DNA of 11,598 bases, taken from assembly GCA_021791075.1 (NCBI GenBank), contig JAJYXH010000065.1, forward strand, positions 1 through 11,598, written 5' to 3'. Shown here in pieces: positions 1-5,867 of the stretch. The translations under genes were made by a program, and so were the position numbers. The stretch comes from Microcaldota archaeon (GTDB lineage: Archaea > Micrarchaeota > Micrarchaeia > Micrarchaeales > CABMGC01). Position 1 is the first letter of the stretch. The number at the start of each line of letters is the position of its first letter. The notes beneath the pieces are model-generated. The model saw only the letters and a program-made list of their open reading frames with translations, was not told the origin of the DNA and did no database searches.

Positions 1-56
1 GTGAACCTCTTCATCTCCCTGAGCCATACAACATATACTGCGTTTAAATCCATCAT
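1..56 (-). CDS. ABC-2 type permease, N-terminal fragment (runs off left edge)
   Basis: Partial gene. On the minus strand an ATG at 56 overlaps the TGA of the upstream ATPase gene (ATGA overlap), with a second in-frame ATG at 53. The visible residues read MMDLNAVYVVWLREMKRF. A short N-terminus ending in a WLREMKRF-like segment just before the first membrane helix is typical of ABC-2 permeases that pair with DrrA-type ATPases. The 4-base overlap implies translational coupling and a shared transcript. No membrane helix is visible in the few codons present, so the family call rests on this motif and on the neighbour. Which ATG is used is not decided. Confidence 0.7.
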   Translation of the reverse strand, partial: MMDLNAVYVVWLREMKRF

Positions 57-1045
57 CGTCCCGCCCACGCCGCGTGCTGGATCCTCATTCTGTCCCGCGC
101 GCTTCCTTCCTCCTCCCTTATGGTCTTTCCGGTATACTTTATGAAGACATCCTCAAGGCTCGGCTTCCTCAGGTCAACCGAGCTTACGGCTATGCCGTGC
201 TTCTGTGCAAAGTTGACTATCTCCGGAATCCGCTCGTCTCCTTTATCTGCAGTGAATCTGATGGCACCCTCACGAATGGATACCGACTTTGCCCATGCGA
301 TGCGCTTAAACTTCTTGGCCGCATCCTTTATCTCGCCCTTCACCTGCAGCGTTATCACGTCCCCGCCCATCCTCTCCTTCAGCGTCTTAGGCGTGTCGAG
401 CGCGACTATCTTGCCGTGGTCCACGAATGCCACCCTGTCGCAGAGGAAGTCCGCCTCCTCTATGTAATGGGTCGTCAGGATGATCGTCGTTCCGTGCTCC
501 CTGTTCAGCTTCTCTATGTAGTTCCATATGTGCCTCCTTGTCTGCGTGTCAAGCCCTATGGTCGGCTCATCAAGGAACATGACTTTCGGCTCATGCAGCA
601 GTCCACGCCCTATCTCAAGCCTCCTCTTCATCCCTCCAGAGTAATTTTTTACCAGGATATCGGCCTTGTCCTCGAGTTCCACGAGCTTCAGCATCTCCTT
701 TACCCTCTTCTCCCTCCTGGCCTTGCCTACCCTGTAGAGTATTGCATGGAACTCAAGATTCTCCCTGCCGGTCAGATTGTCGTCAAGGGAAGGATCCTGA
801 AACACCACCCCGATGCTCTCCCTGACGGCCCTCTTATCCTTCTTGACGTCTGCTCCGGCAACACTGACATTACCGGAGCTCGGGGCAAGGAGCGTTATAA
901 GCATCTTTATGGTTGTCGTCTTTCCTGCGCCGTTCGGTCCCAGAAGCCCGAATATCTCGCCCTCGCGTACCTTGAAAGAGACCTTGTCTACCGCAGTAAA
1001 CGCGCCGAACCTCTTTGTCAGACCACCAACGCTTATTACATCCAC
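53..1045 (-). CDS. ABC transporter ATP-binding protein, DrrA-like
   Basis: ATPase subunit of an ABC-2 type exporter; it would hydrolyse ATP at the inner membrane face to drive the permease encoded next to it. From the GTG at 1045 it has 330 residues. It shows Walker A GPNGAGKTT (about residues 36-44), a Q-loop (VFQDPSLD), the signature YSGGMKRR, Walker B VMFLDEP and the H-loop TTHYIEEAD. The C-terminal domain ends in KPSLEDVFIKYTGK, typical of the DrrA/DUF4162 type. The open frame runs back to an ATG at 1126, but the family begins at VDVISVGGLTKRFG. The 27 extra residues have no domain character and a TATA-like box lies inside them, so I chose the GTG. GGTG lies 5 bases before it. Substrate unknown: relatives export drugs, lipids or polysaccharides. 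Confidence 0.93.
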   Translation of the reverse strand: MDVISVGGLTKRFGAFTAVDKVSFKVREGEIFGLLGPNGAGKTTTIKMLITLLAPSSGNVSVAGADVKKDKRAVRESIGVVFQDPSLDDNLTGRENLEFHAILYRVGKARREKRVKEMLKLVELEDKADILVKNYSGGMKRRLEIGRGLLHEPKVMFLDEPTIGLDTQTRRHIWNYIEKLNREHGTTIILTTHYIEEADFLCDRVAFVDHGKIVALDTPKTLKERMGGDVITLQVKGEIKDAAKKFKRIAWAKSVSIREGAIRFTADKGDERIPEIVNFAQKHGIAVSSVDLRKPSLEDVFIKYTGKTIREEEGSARDRMRIQHAAWAGR

Positions 1046-1086
1046 ATTAGCACCGATTCCGTTCTGATAAACCAGGGCATGCAATC

Positions 1087-1094
1087 TAATTAAA
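1087..1094 (-). promoter_or_regulatory. Putative TATA box of the ABC exporter operon
   Basis: TTTAATTA on the minus strand, centred about 45 bases upstream of the GTG at 1045, would give a leader of about 20 bases carrying GGTG at 1051-1054. A weaker TTTATC at 1066-1071 is an alternative that would place transcription start almost at the GTG. The site lies within the N-terminal extension of the longest frame and argues against the ATG at 1126. Confidence 0.4.
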
Positions 1095-1141
1095 TGTTGA
1101 CTTCCGGGAATGCGAATCCATGCCACGGCTGCAAAGCTAGA

Positions 1142-1149
1142 TTAAATTA
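1142..1149 (+). promoter_or_regulatory. Putative TATA box and ribosome binding site of the MazG-like gene
   Basis: TTAAATTA is centred about 31 bases before the ATG at 1177. AGGTG at 1167-1171 sits 5 bases before the ATG and could act as a Shine-Dalgarno. With this TATA box transcription would start at about 1172, just after that motif, so either the leader is very short and the motif is incidental or the real promoter lies further upstream. Confidence 0.4.
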
Positions 1150-1176
1150 TTGTGTTAAGAAGAGCCAGGTGAAACA

Positions 1177-1497
1177 ATGGATTTTTCTGAGTATCAGGAG
1201 AGGGCGAAGAGCACGGCCGTATACCCTGGCAAACTTGACGGCGCATTCTTCTATCCGTGCATAGGCCTTGCGGGAGAGGTGGGCGAGCTGCTGAACAAGA
1301 TAAAGAAGCTGGCGCGCGACAACGTGAAGATCGACAAGGACGATCTGAAGGGTGAGCTCGGCGACATACTCTGGTACGTCTCTCAGATATCAACCGAGCT
1401 CGGAATAGACATGAACGACGTTGTCTCTTCAAATCTCGAGAAGCTCAGGAGCAGGCAGGAGCGCGGAAAGATAGGGGGCAGCGGAGACTACAGGTAA
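1177..1497 (+). CDS. MazG-like nucleotide pyrophosphohydrolase
   Basis: Small all-alpha NTP pyrophosphohydrolase of the MazG superfamily, 106 residues, consistent with a single-domain member rather than the two-domain MazG. Such enzymes hydrolyse NTPs or dNTPs to the monophosphate and pyrophosphate using Mg2+, often to clear abnormal nucleotides. The metal-binding pattern is visible as E34-x-x-E37 (in GLAGEVGELLNKIKK) and E60-x-x-D63 (in KGELGDILWYV). The ATG at 1177 is preceded by AGGTG at a 5-base spacing. The gene stands alone on the plus strand, divergent from the ABC operon, and its TAA ends four bases before the stop of msrA on the other strand. The exact nucleotide substrate cannot be told from the sequence. 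Confidence 0.88.
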   Translation: MDFSEYQERAKSTAVYPGKLDGAFFYPCIGLAGEVGELLNKIKKLARDNVKIDKDDLKGELGDILWYVSQISTELGIDMNDVVSSNLEKLRSRQERGKIGGSGDYR

Positions 1498-1501
1498 GAA
1501 T

Positions 1502-2029
1502 TCACGTCAGTCCGAACTCCTTCCTTATATTTGCGACTTTTGGCGAGATCACCAGCGTGCAGTAAGGCTGGTTGGGATTCTTCTCGTAGTATCTTCTGTG
1601 GTAATCCTCGGCAGGGTAGAACTTATCCAGTTTCTTCACCTCCGTGACTATCGGCTTCTTGAAATCCGCCCTTGCCTTCTCGATGGATGCATCGACCTCG
1701 GCCTTCTGGCCTGCCGTTGTGTAGAGTATTATCGACCGGTACTGCGTCCCATAATCGGCGCCCTGCTTGTTCAATGAGGTCGGATCATGCATCGCAAAGA
1801 AGACCTCCAGCAGCTTCTCCAAAGGAACGATTCCGGGATCGTACTCGATCCGGAGCACCTCCGCATGGCCTGTATCCCCGCCGCAGACGCCCTCGTACGT
1901 CGGATTCGAGGTGCTTCCTCCGGCATAGCCCGGCATCACATTCGAGACTCCGCGGAACATCGAGAATACGGCTTCAGTGCACCAGAAGCAACCTCCTCCA
2001 AAGACTATGGTCTCACTTTTGCCTGCCAT
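1502..2029 (-). CDS. msrA: Peptide methionine sulfoxide reductase A
   Basis: Reduces the S-epimer of methionine sulfoxide in proteins or free methionine, repairing oxidative damage in the cytoplasm. The start at 2029 gives 175 residues. The catalytic motif GCFWC places the reactive Cys at residue 14, followed by the conserved GDTGHAEVLRIEYDP and YGTQYRS segments. One further Cys near residue 157, in QPYCTLVISPK, is a candidate recycling Cys. An in-frame ATG at 2044 is possible, but the ATG at 2029 has GAAGG at a 6-base spacing (2036-2040) and gives the family-like N-terminus. It overlaps the 3' end of msrB by 17 bases, so the two are one operon with probable translational coupling. Confidence 0.95.
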   Translation of the reverse strand: MAGKSETIVFGGGCFWCTEAVFSMFRGVSNVMPGYAGGSTSNPTYEGVCGGDTGHAEVLRIEYDPGIVPLEKLLEVFFAMHDPTSLNKQGADYGTQYRSIILYTTAGQKAEVDASIEKARADFKKPIVTEVKKLDKFYPAEDYHRRYYEKNPNQPYCTLVISPKVANIRKEFGLT

Positions 2030-2399
2030 CCTTATCCTTCTCATCTGGCATGAACTTCATAGAGATGGAGTTGACGCAGTGCCTCGTGTTCCTCGGCGTG
2101 AATCCCTCTCCCTCAAAGACGTGGCCGAGATGCGCCCCGCATCTCGCGCACTCTATCTCGGTTCTCATTCCGTCAGGGTCGGGGATCCTCTTCACCGCTC
2201 CCTTTATCTCCTGGTCAAATGACGGCCATCCGCAGTGCGCGTCAAACTTATCTTCGGACCTGTAGAGCGGAGCGTCGCACCTCCTGCAGATGTACACGCC
2301 CCTCCCGAAGTTCTGGTCGTACTCCCCGCTGAAGGGCGCCTCGGTCCCCTTGTTCACTATGACGCGCTCCTCCTCCTTGGTTAGCTTGTTGAGCTTCAT
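2013..2399 (-). CDS. msrB: Peptide methionine sulfoxide reductase B
   Basis: Reduces the R-epimer of protein methionine sulfoxide and complements MsrA. From the ATG at 2399 it has 128 residues. Two CxxC pairs form the structural zinc site (Cys38/Cys41 in CRRC, Cys84/Cys87 in CARC). The catalytic Cys is Cys108 in RHCVNSISMKF, and Cys56 in CGWPSF is a candidate resolving Cys, so a thioredoxin-like partner would be expected. The frame is open to a GTG at 2414, but the TATA-like box at 2421-2430 is about 26 bases from the ATG at 2399, which points to a leaderless transcript starting there. It is the first gene of the msrB-msrA operon and is divergent from the antiporter. Confidence 0.95.
   Translation of the reverse strand: MKLNKLTKEEERVIVNKGTEAPFSGEYDQNFGRGVYICRRCDAPLYRSEDKFDAHCGWPSFDQEIKGAVKRIPDPDGMRTEIECARCGAHLGHVFEGEGFTPRNTRHCVNSISMKFMPDEKDKDGRQK
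2036..2040 (-). promoter_or_regulatory. Shine-Dalgarno for msrA inside msrB
   Basis: GAAGG on the minus strand, six bases before the ATG at 2029 and within the last codons of msrB. It supports 2029 rather than 2044 as the msrA start, and fits an internal operon gene that needs a ribosome binding site while the first gene is leaderless. Confidence 0.5.
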
Positions 2400-2420
2400 G
2401 ATCGGATTAGTCACGCAAGA

Positions 2421-2430
2421 GATATTAAGG
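2421..2430 (-). promoter_or_regulatory. Putative TATA box of the msrB-msrA operon
   Basis: CCTTAATATC on the minus strand, centred about 26 bases upstream of the msrB ATG at 2399. This is the spacing expected between an archaeal TATA box and the transcription start, so the mRNA would begin at the ATG. Confidence 0.5.
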
Positions 2431-2468
2431 CCTTCGTGTTATCTTCGGTGCACAAGCGACCGCAAAGA

Positions 2469-2476
2469 TTTTTATA
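2469..2476 (+). promoter_or_regulatory. Putative TATA box of the antiporter gene
   Basis: TTTTTATA is centred about 25 bases before the ATG at 2498 and only 10 bases before the ATG at 2483. It therefore supports the downstream ATG as a leaderless start. It lies back to back with the msrB promoter in a short divergent region of about 98 bases. Confidence 0.55.
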
Positions 2477-2497
2477 ATCTGTATGAACCAAACAAAC

Positions 2498-3721
2498 ATG
2501 ACTCCGTTGCTGCTGCAGACCCAGATTCCTGTCGACCTGCTGCTTATCGTCATATCACTGGTAATAATAGTTGGGTTCCTCAGCGAGGCGATCTTCCGCC
2601 GCACCAGGATCCCCGAGGTCCTCATACTCATGTTCATCGGACTGATTCTCGGGCCGATAGGCGGACTGATGCCGCAGGACTACGTCGCGCTGCTCAGGTC
2701 GCTGACGCCGCTCTTCGGGACCCTCGCCCTTGTCATGATAATGTTCAACAGCGGGAAGATAATGAAGTTCAGCGAGAAGAAGAGGCTCCCGGGAAGCTGG
2801 GGCATAGTGATTGCGTTAGCAGACGTGGCGATACCTGCCGCAGTAATGCCGTTCGTCATGTACTACCTGCTTGGCTGGCCGCTAGTGTACGGCGCCCTTC
2901 TCGGCGTCATACTCGGCGAGACATCCACGATAATGGTCCTGCCGCTCATAAGGAAGCTCAAGATAAGCCCGGAGTTCTATAACCTTGAGGTAAACGAGGC
3001 CACGTTCAATTCAGTAATCACGATCCTCGCATTCTATCTCATCCTGATAGTCGCCCAGGGCGGGATGTTCTCTGCGTCGTCCTACTTTGAGTACGCACTC
3101 TCGTACATAAGCACCGCCGTATTCATCGGCCTCGTGGCGGGATTCGGATGGATGCTTGTCAGGAACATAATACGGACAGCCCGCAGCTACATTGCTACGC
3201 TCTCCATCGCCATACTCCTCTACGGCTCCGTCGACATACTCAATGCATCCGCAGTTCTTGCGGTGCTTATCTTCGCGATAATAATAGGCAATGCAAAGAC
3301 GCTGAACAGATACCTGAACCTGAAGCATGACGGCAGCAGGGAGGAGTCGAAGGACATAGAGAACGGCCTGGAGTTCCTGGTCAAGACCTTCTTCTTCGTG
3401 TTCATCGGAATAATAACAATACTCTCCATCGACTACTTCATCTACGGCCTCATAATCGTGGCCATACTGATCGCTACAAGATACGGCGAGGTTCTCGGGC
3501 TCTACAGGAAGGCGGAGCCAAAATACAAGAACCTCCTGTTATCCCTGCTTCCAAGGGGGCTCACAGTAGCTGTCCTTTCAAGCACCCTCTACTCTCTCGG
3601 CGGGATTTACTACACTGATATATTTTACATCTGCTCTGTCCTCCTAATACTTACGAACATAGCATTTGCGATACTCACAAGCAGGTCCGCGCCTAAATTC
3701 TCAACCCACGCCACTACATGA
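2498..3721 (+). CDS. CPA-type cation:proton antiporter
   Basis: Polytopic membrane protein of the monovalent cation:proton antiporter superfamily (NhaP/Kef-like), 407 residues and about a dozen hydrophobic segments, with no soluble regulatory domain. Family signs: a TRIPEVLILMFIGLILGP helix near residues 36-54, an interrupted-helix segment GVILGETSTIMVLPLIRKL (about 136-154), and the conserved Arg helix PRGLTVAVL (about 352-360). The TM6 motif that normally carries the ion-binding Asp (ND, TD or similar) reads NEATFNSVITI, with Ser172 where Asp is expected; Glu167 is the nearest acid. I chose the ATG at 2498 over 2483 from the TATA spacing. The stop overlaps the end of the deaminase gene on the other strand by 8 bases. 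Ion specificity cannot be read, and the missing Asp makes classical antiport uncertain. Confidence 0.88.
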   Translation: MTPLLLQTQIPVDLLLIVISLVIIVGFLSEAIFRRTRIPEVLILMFIGLILGPIGGLMPQDYVALLRSLTPLFGTLALVMIMFNSGKIMKFSEKKRLPGSWGIVIALADVAIPAAVMPFVMYYLLGWPLVYGALLGVILGETSTIMVLPLIRKLKISPEFYNLEVNEATFNSVITILAFYLILIVAQGGMFSASSYFEYALSYISTAVFIGLVAGFGWMLVRNIIRTARSYIATLSIAILLYGSVDILNASAVLAVLIFAIIIGNAKTLNRYLNLKHDGSREESKDIENGLEFLVKTFFFVFIGIITILSIDYFIYGLIIVAILIATRYGEVLGLYRKAEPKYKNLLLSLLPRGLTVAVLSSTLYSLGGIYYTDIFYICSVLLILTNIAFAILTSRSAPKFSTHATT

Positions 3722-4694
3722 AAGAGGCAAGGAAAGCCTGCCTGTTCGCAGCGGCCACTTCAGACCTGTTAAGGACCCGGTTCTGAATCAGGAACTCTAT
3801 CTCCTTCCTGAGATGCGTGACAAGCATCTCGGGCCCGTCGGTATTTATCGTGTACTTTACCCTATGCTCCTTTATCTTATCAAAGACCCTGCGAAGGTGC
3901 TCCACGTCCTTTATGACGCTCGTGTGGAGGTTTGACGAGGGGCAGATCTCAAGCGTCACCCCCCTCTCCCTCAGCATCTCCATCGCCTTTGCGTTCTCCG
4001 TAGCGCGCACCCCATGGCCTATCCTGTCCGGGTCAAGGCTCTCAACCACCTGCACCACGGAACGGTAGTCCTGGTCCTCTCCCGCGTGCACCGTAAGCCC
4101 AAGCCCCTCCTTCCTCGCCTTCTGGTAGATCTCTCTGTAATCCGAGTACCTGAATCCCTTCCTGTTCGGACCGGCTATGTCGATGCCCACGATTCCCCTG
4201 CCCTGGTACTTGAGCGCCTTCTGGAGAAGAACGCTGTTCTGCCTGTAGGTGAAGGTCCTGTCAAGGCAGATTATTATGCCGGACCTTACCGGATACTCGA
4301 GCGCAGCCCTGTCGAGCCCGCGTATTGCCGCCATCATTATCTGGTCGAGGTCCTGCTCTCCGTTCCTGTTCCTCTTCATCGGGTTGAAGCGGAGCTCAAG
4401 CCTGGTTATATTGTTCTTTCTATAAGCGCCTGCTATGGTCTGGTAGACCGACCTCTCCACCGCGATCGGGCCCGACTGGATGAGGTCTGTCCAGTTGAAC
4501 AGGGCGAGGTACTCGTTGAACGACTTTGCCTTCTTCGGATCTACCGTTATCATCCCAACGAACTTCCAGTAATCCTTCGTCGGAAGCTTTATGCCCTGCG
4601 TGTGCGCGATCTCCCACATCACCGCCGGATCTACGGAACTTCCAAGATGGACGTGAAGCTCGGCCAGCTTCTCGTTCTCGTTCAAACCAGGCAT
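3714..4694 (-). CDS. Adenosine deaminase-like purine deaminase
   Basis: Metal-dependent amidohydrolase of the adenosine/AMP deaminase superfamily, 326 residues. Relatives hydrolyse adenosine to inosine and ammonia. Metal ligands are visible: His14 and His16 (ELHVHLG), His203 in HAGE with catalytic Glu206, His227 in RIGHGV, and Asp286 in NTDGPEM. The segment CPSSNLHT (251-258) is also typical. Departures: the usual TDDP reads TDGP, so the second Asp, a substrate contact in canonical ADA, is Gly; the usual DLAGDE-like motif reads DIAGPN. It could therefore act on another aminopurine nucleoside or a related compound. The ATG at 4694 has AAGGT seven bases upstream and lies 18 bases after the IMPDH-like stop, so the two are co-transcribed. 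Confidence 0.87.
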   Translation of the reverse strand: MPGLNENEKLAELHVHLGSSVDPAVMWEIAHTQGIKLPTKDYWKFVGMITVDPKKAKSFNEYLALFNWTDLIQSGPIAVERSVYQTIAGAYRKNNITRLELRFNPMKRNRNGEQDLDQIMMAAIRGLDRAALEYPVRSGIIICLDRTFTYRQNSVLLQKALKYQGRGIVGIDIAGPNRKGFRYSDYREIYQKARKEGLGLTVHAGEDQDYRSVVQVVESLDPDRIGHGVRATENAKAMEMLRERGVTLEICPSSNLHTSVIKDVEHLRRVFDKIKEHRVKYTINTDGPEMLVTHLRKEIEFLIQNRVLNRSEVAAANRQAFLASFM

Positions 4695-4701
4695 GCAATC
4701 G

Positions 4702-4706
4702 ACCTT
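4702..4706 (-). promoter_or_regulatory. Shine-Dalgarno for the deaminase gene
   Basis: AAGGT on the minus strand, seven bases before the ATG at 4694, in the 18-base gap after the IMPDH-like stop codon. It supports this start and fits an internal operon gene. Confidence 0.45.
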
Positions 4707-4712
4707 GAATAT

Positions 4713-5819
4713 CTACTGGACTCCGACCTTCTGCTCCGCGGCGGTCTTTACTACTATCTGCGCGACCTCCCGCATCTCGCGTATGTTCCTTGCCCCTATG
4801 TAGCCCATCGTGACCTTAAGCTCCGCGATCAGCCTATCCACGACCTCCGAGACCTTGCCCTCGAGCGGGATGTGCATCTTTATCCCCTCGTCGACCTTCT
4901 TGCCCCTTCCGTAGTCCTGGTAGCGGTCGAGCACCATCCTCTTCTTCCTCGCCTCCGCGCTGCCCATTCCCCAGTAGACCTTGTACGGCTTGCCGTCCTT
5001 GACTATCCTCTCTCCGGGGCTCTCCTCGCACCTTGCGAAGAGGTTTCCGAGCATCACCATCGAGGCTCCTAGACCCAGCGAGAACGCGATGTCCCTAGAG
5101 TATCTTATGCCCCCGTCAGCGATTATCGGTATCTCGTCAATGAGACCAAGTTCCTTGAGTGCAAGCGCCGCCTGCTCGACCCCGAACGTTACCGGGGACC
5201 CTACCCCGCTCACATCCGTCGTTATGCAGATCGAGCCTCCTCCCATGCCCATCTTGACCGCGGCGATGTTCTCCTTCCCTATCTCGTTTATCGAGTGAAG
5301 GACTCCCTCCCTGCTTCCCAGATTCCCTATGACTATCTTCTTGCCTGTTGCCTTGGCGACCTTCTTCGTCCCCTCTATCAGCTTAGAGTTGTAGAAGCTT
5401 GCGACGTCTGTGAAGAGAAGATCCGCCTTGTCGGCAAGAGCCACGGCCCTGTCTATGTCGAGCGGCGAGATGGCTGCTCCCACGGCCAGCCTGCCCTTGC
5501 GGTCTGTAACGGCATTCCCGTCCCCCTCGGGAACCCTGGCCTTCTTCACCTTCTCGACCATTGCGACCGCTTCGTCCACGGTGCAGTTCCTGTGTATGAC
5601 CCCGTAACCCCCGTTGAGCGCGAGCTCTATGGCGAGATCGGCCTCCGTGACGGTGTCCATGGGCGAGGAGATGAAAGGTGTCTTGAGCTTTATGCCGTCA
5701 AGGACGACACTCGAGTCTACCTCCCTCGGGCTCATCGTTGCAAGCCCCGGCAGAAGAAGAAGTTCGCCGAAAGAGTACAGGCGCCTTGGATTATCTAGTC
5801 TGTGCCCTATGGTTTCCAT
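4713..5819 (-). CDS. guaB: IMP dehydrogenase-like protein without CBS domains
   Basis: TIM-barrel enzyme of the IMP dehydrogenase/GMP reductase family, 368 residues from the ATG at 5819. IMPDH oxidises IMP to XMP with NAD+, the committed step to GMP. The barrel starts with FGELLLLPG and TPFISSPMDTVTEADLA. The catalytic loop is GMGGGSICITTDVSGVGSP with Cys198, followed by IIADGGIRYSRDIA, GMGSAEA and the flap DRYQDYG with Arg299-Tyr300, which favours IMPDH over GMP reductase. The CBS pair usual in IMPDH is absent: the sequence runs straight through, without the roughly 120-residue insert. The loop differs from the usual GPGSICTTR (Pro to Gly, Arg replaced), and the usual DxAHG reads DVASF, so the family is sure but the activity is not. 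The TATA box at 5841-5848 picks 5819 over the ATG at 5834. First gene of an operon with the deaminase. Confidence 0.87.
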   Translation of the reverse strand: METIGHRLDNPRRLYSFGELLLLPGLATMSPREVDSSVVLDGIKLKTPFISSPMDTVTEADLAIELALNGGYGVIHRNCTVDEAVAMVEKVKKARVPEGDGNAVTDRKGRLAVGAAISPLDIDRAVALADKADLLFTDVASFYNSKLIEGTKKVAKATGKKIVIGNLGSREGVLHSINEIGKENIAAVKMGMGGGSICITTDVSGVGSPVTFGVEQAALALKELGLIDEIPIIADGGIRYSRDIAFSLGLGASMVMLGNLFARCEESPGERIVKDGKPYKVYWGMGSAEARKKRMVLDRYQDYGRGKKVDEGIKMHIPLEGKVSEVVDRLIAELKVTMGYIGARNIREMREVAQIVVKTAAEQKVGVQ

Positions 5820-5840
5820 AGAAGCTATTGGCATAAAATG

Positions 5841-5848
5841 TTTATAAA
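5841..5848 (-). promoter_or_regulatory. TATA box of the purine operon
   Basis: A strong TTTATAAA, centred about 26 bases before the ATG at 5819. It lies in the 48-base gap between the MFS stop and this start, so the IMPDH-like and deaminase genes have their own promoter and are probably leaderless at 5819, even though the MFS gene lies just upstream on the same strand. Confidence 0.65.
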
Positions 5849-5867
5849 GTTTCTTGTCGCGCCCGGG

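Noticed and set aside
74..1093. A 339-codon plus-strand frame opposite the ABC ATPase
   Set aside because: The minus strand has every ABC ATPase motif in order; the plus translation has no domain features.
2290..2982. A 230-codon plus-strand frame over msrB and the antiporter start
   Set aside because: It crosses a divergent promoter region and reads across two well-supported genes in the wrong frame or strand.
4014..5072. A 352-codon open frame on the plus strand
   Set aside because: It lies antisense to the clear deaminase and IMPDH-like genes, is rich in Arg, Leu, His and Pro with no recognisable motif, and comes from the third-position GC bias of the real genes.
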